From contig OZ024724.1 in assembly GCA_964016875.1 (NCBI GenBank), forward strand, positions 30,465,786 through 30,529,785: a DNA stretch of 64,000 nucleotides, written 5' to 3'. A model generated the notes under the pieces. It made no database searches and was not told the origin of the DNA. It saw only the letters and a list, made by a program, of their open reading frames with translations. Origin of the DNA: Fallopia convolvulus (Eukaryota; Streptophyta; Magnoliopsida; Caryophyllales; Polygonaceae). The position numbers were made by a program, and so were the translations under genes. This document shows, piece by piece, positions 23,050-34,809 of this stretch; the stretch's first letter is position 1; the number at the start of each line of letters is the position of its first letter.

Positions 23050-24372
23050 CTTCCCCGCCTATTCCCCCTTTTGTCATCATAAAAAGAAACTCAAAATACT
23101 TAAACAATAGAACAATCAAACAAGGATAAACGCATAGAATCCAAAAATCACTCACTTAAACCACAACAAAAAAACTTAGATAGAAGTCTTAAACATGCAA
23201 TACAGAGAAGATGAAAATACACAGCATGAAACCGAAAATAAGTTTTCGTGATAGGTAGATATACTAGAATAGTAAAGAAGGTAGATGGATGTTGGCCACG
23301 CGAGCTAAGTCACGGACTTGTACAAGTCATCTAGTGCAACACTTAAATCTCGAACTTCAGTTTGGAGCACACTATGACCTTGCAAGAGTTGTCCAACCTT
23401 TTCCAACAAATTCTTGTTCTAACATTGTAGAACACGCAAAAGCTTCATAATTGAACCAAGTTGTGAACCACCATCCTCCTCATCAGCGTATCCCATTGTA
23501 GCATCTCTTATCTCTTCATCAAACACAACCTCTTTTCCAGCTCCCCTTGACACACACTTGTTATTCACCAATTTGAATCCATTTTACGCACGATGTCATG
23601 ATTGAGGTTCATGACATGCTCTACTCCCCCCTCGGCATCGTAAACCTAATGATACTCTAGAATTTTCTTAATGATGGAGTATAAAGGAAGCGTATGTCGA
23701 GGACTTTCCCTCGTAGAATGCATGTGCATGAGTAACAATATGGAAAAGTTCACTGGTTCCTTCTTGATAATCTTATCCATAACCAAGATGTCTTGGATCA
23801 TAGCAATACTCCGCTTTTGTTTCCTTGGAATAAGATTGCTAATGACCCAAGCAAAGAGAAAGTTACGTTTAGTGCTCATGTAGTTTGCAACAAATGAAAC
23901 ACCATCTAATTCCTACACCTTAGTCACAAACCTCAACAACTCATTTGAATCATCCTTTTTTGGCCAAGATCCCCTATGGTAGCCAGCATAACCTTTGTGA
24001 GGCACCTTCAGCAAGTTGGCGGTTTCCATGCTAGACACGGTGAACTTCTCACCATTGATCTCATAAGTTCCCATTGTAGTCTTCTCCATGTCTTCCATAC
24101 TTAGAGACTTATAGAACTCTCTGATCAAATTCGGATTGAACGTTTCCTCTTCAACAAATAGATTTCCCCAACCTTGGGACTCTAACAATTCAAACACAGC
24201 CTTTAACCTGGTAGACTAGATGAACTCATCATCAACGATGAGTTCCTTTACAAACTCTGTTTCGGCAACATTGATTCCCCTTCAGCCTTAGTGTCCACAC
24301 TGGACTTCTTAGTTTTCCCACTTCCAGCAATTCTTCCACTAGTCCTAGTAGGAGTTTTATTAGGCTTCTTTC
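23050..24372 (-). pseudogene. copia A third ORF (plant transposon-type domain), fragment
   Basis: The minus strand, 24197 to 23646, reads in one frame with a single stop at 23913: NPNLIREFYKSLSME, GTYEINGEKFTVSS, LLKVPHKGYAGYHRGSWP, FLFAWVISNLIPRKQKRS, QDILVMDKIIKK. It is homologous to residues about 265-430 of the copia P third ORF. Before it lies a Lys/Thr/Ser-rich, nuclear-signal-like stretch (to 24372), after it a broken coiled-coil tail (about 23560-23300). The gene is cut at 24372 by the LTR of copia B. An upstream polypurine-like box (ACAAAAGGGGGAA, minus strand) lies at 23061-23074. Confidence 0.78.
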
Positions 24373-25144
24373 TATAGGATCGTTAGTACGTCTAGGTCGC
24401 CAACCTCAACAAAGCTGTCGAACTCTTAAGTAAATGCAGTGGAAATAAACTACAAGAAAGACTTACTTGCACACAAAGATTTTTTTTATAGTGGAAACAC
24501 TTGATCGATGAACTCTATCAATCAAGTGTGAAAACCACTCCCTTCCAAGTTCTCACTTGGAATGATTAAAAGTCGTAGCTTGCTTTATTTATATTTTGAA
24601 CTGTTTACAAGAACACCTTGGATCTAGACCCACTTCCCAAGTACTCTAGAACTTGTTGTGAACTGCGTAAAGATAACCCTCAATCAATCTAACAAGCCTA
24701 CATCTCTCGAACTCTCGAACTATCTTTTTCTTTCTTAACACAAAATGGAGTATGAGTCGTGTGTTATCTAACCTAAGGAATTAGATTAAATACACAAAAA
24801 CTGGGTCAGATAAGAGAGAATATTATCTTCCAATTTTTTGATGGCAAGATAATATTTTCCTTATCTTTATAATCTCATCCTAAGCATAAAACAAGATACA
24901 ATAAAATATGGCTTAAGGAAAAGGCAATAATCGGCTAACAATCTTATCCAAGGAAGATCTTTCCTAAAAAAAGATTATGCTATCCAATCCTCAAAGATCA
25001 CACGCGTCTTCAAGATCTACGAGATTTGCATTCAACATACGTCGGCGACCTGAACAACGTTGGAGACTTTGTTCACAGACTCGAGGTCGTCCATGTGATA
25101 GACGTTTGGAACCATCAAAATCAAAACCTCCAACTTTTCTAACA
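24373..25144 (-). repeat. copia B 3' LTR
   Basis: 772 bp. On the minus strand it starts TGTTAGAAAAGTTGGAGG and ends CTAACGATCCTATA, corresponding to TGTTAG...CGTTCCTACA of copia P. A polypurine tract (AAAAAGAGGGAATT, minus strand) sits directly before it at about 25145-25160. GTCGGCGAC-type motifs lie near 25043. Confidence 0.82.
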
Positions 25145-27482
25145 AATTCCCTCTTTTTGATCATGACAAACTCATTTCATATTGTATAAGCATGGCAAGA
25201 CCAAATATCGAGCAAGGTATGCAATAATCTTAAGTTTGCCAAAAGTTCCTCCTAAGTTAGATAACCCACATGTAATTCAGTATAGATATTCCCATTATTT
25301 TAACTACTCCAGCCTTTTCCCCCCTTTGGCATCATGAAAAAGAACAACTCTAAATATTATGCAAATAGAGATAATCAAATGAGGGTAAATAAATAAATTA
25401 TCCAACGTACACAAGTAAATCACAACAAAAAGAGCAAAATAGTCTTGAACATGCAACAGAGAAAGCAAAAACACAAAAATGAAACCGAAGAGAAGTTTTT
25501 GAGAAAGTAGATGTGCTAGGGAAAGTAAAGGGAAAATGGATGTCGGCCACTCAAGCTAATTCAAGGACTAAGACAGGTCATCAAGCGCAATAGATAAGTC
25601 ACGAACGTCAGCCTTGAGCGCAGTATGACCTTGCAAGAGTTGCCCAACCTTCTCAAGCAATTCCGGGTTCTAGCGTTGGAGATCACCCAACATCTTCATA
25701 ATGGAACCAGGTTGCGAACCTTCACCTACTTCAACATTGATGCCTAACTCAGCATCTTACATATGAGCATCAGAAACAACATCCTTGCTTGCATCCCTTG
25801 ACACCCACTCATTATCGATCAACTTAAATCCCATCTTGCGAATGATGTCAGAGTTCAGGTGGCGGATGTGTTCCACTTCTTCATTAGTGATGTGAGTCCA
25901 TCTACCGAGCCCACCTTCAACATTCTTAGTGTTGATCCTCCAACCGAGGGGTCGCCACTCGGTAACGAGCCTGTTGGGGCACCCTTGGAAGCAGATCGTG
26001 GCGCACCTTTGCACACGCCGGATTCCGACCTTGCGCGCCTTGGCTTTTGATGGATGGTTCTACCTATTCGGGCACTTTTGATGGCGCCTTGTCCCATGAA
26101 TCGTGTGGAGATTTCAGCCCTAAAGACAAGTCTAATGTGCATGATAAAGGGGAGCCTGCACTTGGAGAAGCAACCAAGGCTGGTGTTTGAGGCGCTAAGA
26201 AGCGGAGTCATGGAGCCATGCCTTATCTTGGGTGCATCACCCGAGCCCTAGACAATTCTAGACAAAATTAAGGAGGAACTCATGGCTCATAAGTTTCCGA
26301 TGGCTAATGACGGTGAAGGTTGGAGTGTTCTTGTGACTATTTGTTCGTCTAGTGCTAAAACTTATCTTATGTTTTGTTAAGGGTTTTAAGTTGTTGTTTT
26401 TTAATTTAGGGTGTTTTATGTAATAATGAGAGGAGTGTGGATGAATTGTGAGAGGCTTGGGTTTAGGGCTATAAGGCTTGTTTTTGGTCTCCTTTCTTCC
26501 TAAGACTTGAAAGATGAATGTTCTCTAGTTTACTTGTTTTTCAATCTAAGTTTGTTTGTTCTTTTCGTTTCAATTCTCGTTGTTTGATTGTTGGTGAGTA
26601 ATATTATAATTTCTTTCAAATTATTTTGTTGATCTTGGTGAGTAATATCCAAGACTCAACATCCATATCCAGCACTCCATCAATCCGATTCCATCCGCTC
26701 CATCAATCGTTCCATTTCCATCTCGGTGGATTCTGCACTACCTTAGTATATTCACCATAACTTCCAATCCACACATCATATCAATATTAAAATTTGAGGG
26801 GTTAAACTAGAATCAAGGATCTAACTTATAGTTTTGAAATCACTCAAATCCGATTTCGGACCAAGAAGATACAGCCAGTTGATTACGGGACATATTCCTT
26901 GGTGTTTGTTATCGGAATTCCTTGGACTCTTTGAAGGTGATCCCTTTGCACCCTACATCATCGATCCTACCATCAATCAACCTCATAAACCTCATGATAT
27001 AGCAACACTTTCTTGACAATGGAGCAGTATGGGAGAGCATGTCGGGCACTATCCTTGACAGATTCCATGTGAAAGAGCATTAGTTGAGCAAGAGTAACCG
27101 GTTCCTTCTTGATGATCTTGTCCATGACTAGAATTACTTGGATGATAGCAATACTCTGCTTTTGTACACATGGAATCATGTTGCTAATTATCCAGGTGAA
27201 GAGGACTTTCCTCTCATCACTCATTGATTTAGTGACAAAGGAGCCACTGTCGACTTCTTCCACCTTTGTAACCTGTCTCAGCAACTCAGCAGAATCCACT
27301 TCTTCAAGCCAAGCACCTCTATGATATTCAACAAATCCCTTGTGCAGAACTTTTAGAATAGTGGCCGACTCCATGCTTGACATGGTAAAGTTCTCTCCAT
27401 TCAGCTCATAGTGACCCATGGTTGTCTTCTCCCTATCTATTCTTAAACTACAATTGATTTGATAGAAACTAGATCTTTTCAA
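25145..27482 (-). pseudogene. copia B third ORF and 3' region, interrupted
   Basis: The minus strand, 27482 to 26977, encodes MGHYELNGENFTMSS, LKVLHKGFVEYHRGAW, TWIISNMIPCVQKQS, QVILVMDKIIKKEP and YHEVYEV, matching the copia P third ORF. After an insertion (25922-26976) the frame continues as EGGLGRWTHITNEEVEH, RHLNSDIIRKMGF and a broken coiled-coil tail to about 25560. A second polypurine-like box (GCCAAAGGGGGGAAAAGG, minus strand) lies at 25313-25330, about 175 bases before the LTR. The ORF is inactive. Confidence 0.78.
25922..26976. mobile_element. 1055-bp insertion, probably a solo LTR
   Basis: It is flanked by TCAAC on both sides (25917-25921, 26977-26981). Removing it and one repeat restores the frame YHEVYEVEGGLGRW, matching copia A (YDAEGGVEH). 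The length and 5-bp duplication suggest a solo LTR. However, the ends (ATTCTTAG...CCATCAA) are not the usual TG...CA, and the family was not recognised. A TATA-like GGCTATAAGG at 26465-26474 hints at plus orientation. Confidence 0.55.
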
Positions 27483-28149
27483 GATCTTTAATTAATGAAC
27501 TAAAAAGGTACTTTCCTTTTGCAAAAAGATTTCCTAATATTTGAAAAGATACTGTTGGAGAAAGGTGATTCTTGTCTTACTATGAAATTGACGTTTTCAA
27601 CCTGTTCCGATTGAACCAGCAAAGCTTCCAATCAAACAGCGTTCCCCATGTGATACAGAGTCACTAACCTCACTCAAGTTGCCAACATCCATGGAAAAGA
27701 GAATATGCCTGGTTCTTTGGGTTTTTGCACAGGGGTGCCAAAGAGAACCAAGGGAAATAATTTATGTGGATTTGTCAATCATGAAGACAAGTCTCCATTT
27801 ATATCAAGAAATAAAAAGTAAGCTCCTAGAGACTCCCTAACATGACAGACTTGGGTAGGTTGTAGAGTCAACCGTCATTTGTGCTTATAATGAGGGTTAG
27901 GAACATCGGGTTTTAAAGCTCAAAGAATGGTTTCACAATGTACTTAAGACATAACTCAAGAAGCGAAGAATGAAGACATAATGATATGCATGGTTCATGA
28001 GTATGTAACATGGAAGCATTTAAAACTTAACACCTGAAGATCATAAAACTATTGAATCATAAGTAGAGCATCTAATCTAGCCAATCATTGAGGGAATATA
28101 ATGGGAAATAGATTAGTTTAGGGAAATCATACCTACCTCCATGAGAAAC

Positions 28150-29718
28150 CGTACGAAGGGTTCATGATTGAAGGCCTTGGTGAAAATATCAGCATGTTGT
28201 TCACTCGTTCAACAAAAATCCATGGTCACCAACCCTTTCTCAACACAATCACGAAGAAAATGATGACGAATCTCGATATGCTTGGTTCGTGAGTGCTGTA
28301 TAGGATTCTTTGAAATGTTGATGGCGCTTGTATTGTCACACAGAATAGGTATGCCATCATACTTCAAACCAAAGTCATGAAGTTGTTGCTTGAGCCAAAG
28401 AAGTTGAGTGCAACATGCAGAAGCGACGATTTACTCAGCTTCTGCAGTAGAGAGAGCAATTGAATTCTGCTTCTTGGACCCCCGTGACACAAGACATGGT
28501 CCAAGAAATTGAGCCATTCCAGAGGTACTTTGCCGATCAACCTTGTTCCCAGCAAAATCAGCATCCATGTACCTGACTAGACCAAAGTCATAGGGGATGG
28601 GTACCATAAGCACAAATCATAACAACCTTTGAGATACCTTATAATCCTCTTAACAACTTTGGGATGAGATTCTTGTGGATCTGACTAAAATCTAGCACAT
28701 AAGCATACAGTGAACATGATGTAAGGCCTGCTTGCCGTGAGGTATAGTAGGGAACCTATAATACCTCGATACATAGTCTGATCAAACTTCTTCTCGTTCT
28801 CATCTTTTCCTAGAGAAGCAGTGGGAGAGATAGGTGTATCAAAGGATTTTGAGTTATCCAGACCAAACTTCTTGACACACTCCTTGATGTACTTTTGTGG
28901 ATGCACTCTTGTACCTTCACATCCTTGAACAACTTGAAGTCCTAAGAAAAGTTAAGCTCACCAACCATACTCATTTCAAATTCACTAGTCATGAGGTTGG
29001 CGAACTTCGTTACTAGCTTATCATTGGTAGAACAAAAAATGATGTCGTCGATGTAGACTTGCACAAAGTGTGCTTTCCCTTTTTGAGAAGAAAGAGATTC
29101 TTGTCCGTCTGACCTCGAACATATCCATGGTGTAAGAAGGACTAAGGGAGCCTATCATACTAAGCTCTTGGAGATTGCTTTAACCCATAAAGTGCTTTGT
29201 CGAGTTTGAAAACATGGTTTGGGTGGGCAATGTCTTCGAAACCAGGGGTTTGTTCTACAAACACTTCTTCTTTTAGAAAGCCATTCAGAAAGGCAGTCTT
29301 TACATCCATTTGTTGAAGCTTGAATCCATGATGAGTTGAGTAAGCAATCAAAAGACGAATTGCCTCAAGACTAGCCACAGGAGCAAATGTCTCATCATAA
29401 TCTATCCCTTCTTGCTGATTATACCCCGTAACCACAAGTCTTGCTTTGTTTCTCACAACATTTCTAGAGTCACCAAGCTTATTTTTGACTACCCAATGCG
29501 TTCCAATCACTGTTCTGGCTTTGGGTCGGGGAACTAGGTGCCAACCTTATTTCTCTCAAATTGATTAAGCTCTTCTTGCATAGCACAAACCCAATCTGGA
29601 TCCTTCAAGGCTTGATCCACATTCTTGGGTTCCATATTGATAAAGAGAAATGCGTTGAATGCGCAAAAATTTTGAAGTGAAGAGTGTGTTTGAACTCCTT
29701 TTGAATAATCAGAGGTGA
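28150..29718 (-). pseudogene. copia B reverse transcriptase and RNase H
   Basis: The minus strand begins STSNITSDYSKGVQTRS and MEPKNVDQALKDPDW. RT motifs: IGTHWVVKNKLGD, ARLVVTGYNQQEGIDYDETFAPVA, KLQQMDVKTAFLNGFLKEEVF, ALYGLKQSPRA (to 29160), then frameshifts near 29150 and 28920. The connection and RNase H follow: RGIIGSLLYLTASRP, DADFAGNKVDRQSTSG, IALSTAEAE and a stop. A frameshift also occurs near 29550. The homologue in copia P is intact over the same span. RT would copy the RNA into cDNA; this copy cannot. Confidence 0.85.
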
Positions 29719-29723
29719 TATTT

Positions 29724-30599
29724 TGATGCGACCCTCATCATGGATGCTCGCCAAGAGGACGACGCATTCACACTTCGCTCGGATGGCCCCATCACTCGTT
29801 CCAGGACTCGAGCAATCAAAGACGCGACACGATCTCTCGTGGCGCGCCTCTCCGCAGGCCACGGCGCGCCCCTCGCCGCGCCGACGCACATAGCCTTGTG
29901 CGTCCTCGGTGTCGAGGAACCTCAACTCGGGCCAACGGGGACAACCTCCAACCCCTTGCCACCGTCGGACCCGAGCCTTGCACCGTGCCATGGATCGCTA
30001 TTTGAGGTTCACGACACCCTCTCGCCAGCGCCCTTGCCAGCGGCCTCGCCAACGCCCGGTACCGTGCCATGACCTCGCCAGCGCCGAGACCCTGCCTCGC
30101 GACAGCCTTGTCGTGACACTCCCGGCACGGTCGCGGACGACCTATCCAATTATAGTAGTTTTTTGCATACTTTGTATTATAGAACATTACTATTGTTAGT
30201 TTAATGCATTTAGAAGCTTAATTATGGGCCTTGTGCCGAGCACTTTTGGACCGCGCCGTTGGGCCTTAGCTTGCACGGTTGCCCTAGGCGCGCACTGCCA
30301 CTTTAGGGTTTTCTCTAGGTTTGATTCGGCCGCCTCTCTATATAAGGGAGCGTAGGCATATGTTTTCAATTCAAGCGCACATTTAGGGTTTAATTCAAGT
30401 TGAGGTTTCTCCTTAATTCTATCCTTGTGCTTGCGCCGCCCCCTTAATCTCTCAAACATTTGTAATTGCTCTCGAGTTCTCATTCCTCATTGTTTGTTCG
30501 AACCAATTCACAATCAAATCAGCCTTCCGCTACGCCAAATTGAGACCTACTACTCAAGCCACCAATCGATCCGAGGCATCCCCAATGAGGGACGCATCA
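29724..30599 (+). repeat. solo LTR of a gypsy element
   Basis: 876 bp, TGATGCGACCC...GGGACGCATCA, with a perfect 5-bp duplication TATTT (29719-29723, 30600-30604). It contains a TATA box (TATATAAG, 30339-30346) in plus orientation. Its first 350 bases are open (29740-30072) and include DGPITRSRTRAIKDA, the polyprotein tail motif also found at the LTR starts of gypsy A and C. It is therefore a related family whose internal region was lost by LTR-LTR recombination. It sits between integrase and RT of copia B. Confidence 0.9.
30339..30346 (+). promoter_or_regulatory. TATA box in solo LTR
   Basis: TATATAAG within CTCTATATAAGGGAGCG, typical of a plant LTR core promoter. A CT-rich transcript start region follows. 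Confidence 0.6.
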
Positions 30600-30604
30600 T
30601 ATTT

Positions 30605-31339
30605 GTTACTGGATGAGCGTGTTTCTACTGATAGTTCAACTGAAGCTGAGTGAGGTCAACCACCTCACTGTCATGACCTTGCTCAGAGTTGGGATTATCA
30701 ATCTTTGCGGCTTCTTCACTTTGATCAGGCTCAACATTATCAAAATCTTCATTTTCTTCTATCTCTTCCAAAGCTGGCATATCAAAATCATCCGGGTCAA
30801 CCACCTATTTCGGGTCGACAATCTTTGGATTTGGAACAAATTCCACAACGCGAACTTCTGATTCATCACAAAGATTAAAACTCAGATCACCTTCATCTTC
30901 GTCGATGATGGAGCTTCCTCCCATAGTTTTCTTATCAAACACAACATGAACACTCTCTTCCACTTTCCTAGTTCACTTGTTGAAGACTTTGTAGGCTCTG
31001 CTATGTTGAGAATAGCTTACAAAAGTTCCTTCATCACTCCTAGCATCCATTTTACTCAGATTATCTTTGCCATTATTATGCACGAACATATGCTACCAAA
31101 CGTACGCAGGTGGGCGCGTTGGGTTTTCTTCCTCTTATAAGCGCATATGGTGTCTTCACAAGAAGATGATGCATCATAGCTCTGTTTAATACATAACAAG
31201 AGGCATTGATGGTTTCTCTCCAGAAATTCCTTGTTAGGCCACTCGAGATTAACAAGGTTCTCGACATGTCCTCGAAACTTCAGTTCTTTCTCTCAACTAC
31301 ACCATTCTATTGAGGAGTTCTCGAGGCGGAAAGGTTGTT
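30605..31339 (-). pseudogene. copia B integrase end and integrase-RT spacer
   Basis: The minus strand from 31339: a broken NLSASRTPQ, stop, NGVVERKN with the catalytic Glu context, then MSRTLLISSGLTRNFWRE, NASCYVLNRAM, LLVKTPYALIRGRKPN (31267-31076). It continues in broken frame through an acidic spacer (about 30950-30605), as in copia P. It joins to 48703 when gypsy C is removed. Confidence 0.8.
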
Positions 31340-32220
31340 TGATACGGGGTTAGCCGTTAGATGCCCGATCTTTGACGTTCACAACTCAACAATAAACACA
31401 AATGGAACAATGATCAGAAGCGAATGGAAATAAGACTAAAAAATGAAGAACACGACTCAACAATGGATGAAAGACACGAAAACAGAAAATAAACAGAAAT
31501 GAGAATCAACTATAGATAATTGATTCAAGGACAACAAGAAGGATAACTAAATAAAACAACTATTAAACCCTTGGCTTGATTTAGACAAGAACCTAATAGA
31601 ATGATTACGAAACCAAGCTTTACTATCTCACACAACAAGGAACAAGACCTTGAAGCACGAGGACGGGGCTCGTGATTGTTGAAAGGCACCAATCTAAACG
31701 TGATTGAAACAATCCAAAGCAAACCAAGCTGCGAATTCGCACCACGATTGAAAACCAAAGCTCTCATTTTCTCTCTACATTGAGAAAGCCAAATACAATA
31801 TTCTGAGTTGTCTAAATCTTAAAATGAACATCCTAAACTATTTATATGTCCTGAAATCCCCAATAAAATAACAAATAAAGTCTAATTAAAAAAAGATAGA
31901 TAATGTCCCAATATGAGGATTGGCCCAAAATGACGCTGCATGCTAGAGGGTCCGAAAAGAGGCGCGCGCTGGGGCGCATTGCCTATGCAGTGTCGTTGCC
32001 TCGATTGGTGCCCGTGCCCTGGCTCGGACCATTGGCGTGGATGCTCACTAGGCTCACGACTCGTGGCTTGATCTCGGTAGCACTCCTAGCTTCCTTGGCC
32101 ACATGATAAGCCACAAATGCTAATGCGTCTCGTTGGAGCTTCTTGGCACGAGCTCGAGTCAATGGACCATCAAAGAGAATGGGAGTGCTTGGTGGTGGCT
32201 TTGCGGATGGTCCCTCATCA
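31340..32220 (-). repeat. gypsy C 3' LTR
   Basis: 881 bp, close to 47821-48702. The minus-strand start is TGATGAGGGACC and the end CCCCGTATCA. A minus-strand TATA box, CATATAAATAG, lies at 31848-31838. The first 100 or so bases encode GPLT/RARAKK-like polyprotein tail, here slightly altered. Confidence 0.88.
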
Positions 32221-33510
32221 ATACCCTTTCTTGAAAAGTATTCGACCCCGAATCAAGATCTTCATCCAAAGCAAGATAGGGAGTTAAATCTAGCTACCAC
32301 ATTAAATGTTGCACTCACGCCACCATACTCTCCGGGTAAGTCCAGCTTGTAGGCGTTATCTCCTATGCGTTGCAAGACCTTAAAAGGCCCATCTCCACGT
32401 GGTGACAACTTTGACTTATGTCGCTCGAGGAACCGTTCCTTCCTTAGGTGTTCCCAAAAAAGATCACATGGCTGCAATATAATATTATGTCGTCCTTGGT
32501 TGGCGCGGTTGGCATTGTAATCGGACCTTTGCTCCAATTTATCCCTTGTCCTTGCATGCATCTCCTTGATGAATTCAATATGTTTCCCTGCATCAAAACT
32601 TTCTTTCTCCCTCATTGGAAATGGGGTAAGATCTAGAGGGTTTAGCGGGTTAGTGCCATAAACACACTCAAATGGGGTAAGCATAGTAGAAGAATGCATG
32701 GTACGATTATAGGCAAATTCCACATGAGGTAAGAGATCTTCCCACGATTTCAAGTTCTTCCTAATAATGGCTCTAAGGATGGTGGTTAAAGTTCTATTAG
32801 TCACTTCGGTTTGGCCATCAGTTGGGGGTGACTAGAAGTAGAGAACAACAACCTAGTTCCTATCTTATTCCAAAGAATTCTCCAAAAATAGCTAAGGAGC
32901 TTAACATCCCTATCACTTACTATGGTTTTCGGCACACCATGTAATCTAACAATCTCCCTAAATAATAAAATCGCTACATTAGAGGCATCATCAGTTTTAT
33001 GGCATGCTATAAAGTGAGCCATTTTAGAGAAACGATCTACAACCGCAAAGATCGCATCCCTCCCCTTCTTAGTTCTAGGTAACCCCACTATAAAGTCCAT
33101 AGACAAATCTTCCCAAGAGGCTGAGGGCGTAGGTAAGGGTGTGTATAATCCATGGGGCCTTAACCTAGATTTGGCCTTTAAATATTCAATAATCTCTTAA
33201 GAGCATGTTCAACATCTCTAAGCATATGAGGCCAATAAAAATGAGCACGCAGCATATGATAAGTTTTATCCCTACCAAAATGACCCATTAATCCACCCTT
33301 ATGGGATTCATCAACAAGTAACAATCTCAAAGAGCATCTAGGAATACAAACTTTATCAATGCGAAATAGAAATCCCTCATGAATGTAATACTTATCATCC
33401 GACCCTTTTTCACAACAACTCTTATAAGCATCACCAAAATCAACATCATCCACATATAGATCTTTAATATAAACAAACCCAAGCACCGTAGAATCTAATG
33501 TGGTTAACAA
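32221..33510 (-). pseudogene. gypsy C integrase
   Basis: The minus strand: linker and zinc-binding start (DESHKGGLMGHFGRDKTYHML, 33290-33220; the CxxC half is lost to a stop near 33178), core (MSMDFIVGLPRTKKGRD, VVDRFSKMAHF, second Asp in IVSDRDVKL) to 32801. A one-base deletion at about 32828 then breaks the frame just before the catalytic Glu (expected GQTEVTNRTL). The C-terminal part 32804-32262 resumes: FAYNRTMHSSTMLTPFE, LSPRGDGPFKVLQRIG, DLPGEYGGVSATFNV. The tail enters the LTR at 32220. The enzyme is inactive as it stands. Confidence 0.85.
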
Positions 33511-33536
33511 GGGGTGACGCCTAGAGAGTGCATCGG

Positions 33537-33942
33537 CTACAACGTTATCTTTTCCCTTTTATACTTAATAACATATGGAATAGTCTCTATGAACTCCATC
33601 CATCTACCATGTCTCCTATCCAATTTATCTTGACTTTTAAAATGCTTCAAGGATTCATGATCAGTTTTTAAGACAAATTCTCTAGGCCAAAGATAATGTT
33701 GCCATGTTTTTAACACTCGAAACAAAGCATATAATTCTTTATCATACGGTGAGTAGTTTAAACATGCTTCTTTTAATTTTTCAGAAAAGAAGGCAATAGG
33801 CTTACCTTCTTGCATGACAACGCCCGCCGGCAATTCCAATGCCACTTGCATCACATTCTACCTCAAATGGTCGTGTGAGGTACGACAAAACTAGCAAAGG
33901 GGCTTGCATCAATCTCTCCTTTATGGAGTTGAATGCCCTTTC
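33537..33942 (-). pseudogene. gypsy C RNase H and RT end
   Basis: The minus strand from the copia P insertion point: APLLVLSYLTRPFEVECDAS, then a frameshift near 33840, then KPIAFFSEKLKEACLNYS, DKELYALFRVLKTWQHYLW, VLKTDHESLKHF and KLDRRHGRWMEFIE, the standard gypsy RNase H series. A stop at 33537 separates it from integrase. It would degrade the RNA strand of the RNA-DNA hybrid. Confidence 0.82.
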
Positions 33943-33947
33943 TTGTG

Positions 33948-34755
33948 TGTTAGAAGATGAAATATTGAGTTTTGATGGTTCTAGAGTCAGTGACCCTATG
34001 TTTGCAAGTCGAGTCGACGACTTGACAAAGTCACTGACATTAAACAACTGGCTGAACAATCTATTTAAGGAAGGAGCGCACAGATCGTGTACGTCTGAAT
34101 TGAAGACAGCTGTGTGTTGTATTTTAGGAGAAGATCATCAAAAGAGTGCTAAAATCAAGATCAAGATAATCAAGATTCTCCTAGAATATTTAAGTATGCA
34201 TGTAATTGTTTATATGGAAAGATTTGTAAAAGATTAAGTTTATAGTGTTTTCCTAATCGAATGGAAAACAATGTACACGAGATCTTCCCTGTCTTAGTTT
34301 AAATAACTCGTTTGGTTTAGGCTAAGTCAAGGCATATGTATGCAAAAACTCTATATCGTGTGTAAGAAAGATAGTAGGTGCTTGTGCGTGGGATTCGTAC
34401 AAGTGGTGAGTCAAGAGATCTTAGGCATAGCGTGAGATTGAGAGTGTGAGTGCAAAGGTAGAGCGTGGTTCAAGGGAGTGGGATTCATTCTTGTACACGG
34501 GAGAGCTTTGTAATCACTCAAGAAATCAATAGAGCGAGTCTAAGGACTCTTGAAATCCAACCAAGTGATAAACTTGGAAGGGAGTGGTTTTTCTCTAAGT
34601 AAACTAGTTGGTTTACGAAGAGTTTCCACTATACATCGCTTGTCAGTGACTATTGGTAACGTTTATTTTACTGCTTGATTATTCCGCTGCATTATTACTC
34701 AAAGTCGACGACTTCGTAGGAGTCGCCGACTCGCTTAAGTACTAACGTTCCTACA
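33948..34755 (+). repeat. copia P 5' LTR
   Basis: 808 bp. It holds six GTC-N3-GAC motifs: 33986, 34013, 34030, 34642, 34704 and 34722. It ends CGTTCCTACA, two bases before the primer site. Confidence 0.95.
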
Positions 34756-34757
34756 AT

Positions 34758-34769
34758 TGGTATCAGAGC
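34758..34769 (+). promoter_or_regulatory. copia P primer-binding site
   Basis: TGGTATCAGAGC, complementary to the 3' end of plant initiator tRNA-Met. It starts two bases after the LTR. Confidence 0.9.
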
Positions 34770-34809
34770 TAGGCTCTAGATAGTGTTTTAGTACTTTCTC
34801 TGCAGGAAA

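Larger units (their letters stand above)
1258..24372 (-). mobile_element. copia A: SIRE/Maximus-like Ty1/copia remnant, 3' part only
   Basis: Minus-strand copia fragment. It keeps its 3' LTR (split into 1258-1286 and 21250-about 21834), a 3' untranslated region and part of a third ORF (about 23300-24372). Its LTR starts TGTAGGATCGTTAGTA, closely matching the LTR of copia B at 24373 and the reversed end of the copia P LTR. Gypsy A is inserted in the LTR and a hAT in the 3' region. The third ORF is cut at 24372 by the LTR of copia B, so gag and pol of copia A are not in this window. The end of the LTR and the usual polypurine tract beside it are deleted near 21835. Confidence 0.7.

Noticed and set aside
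26834..27324. plus-strand ORFs opposite the copia B third ORF
   Set aside because: They are shadows of the minus-strand homologue of the copia P third ORF.
29740..30072. independent 110-codon gene
   Set aside because: It is the polyprotein tail encoded inside a solo LTR with TATTT target duplications.
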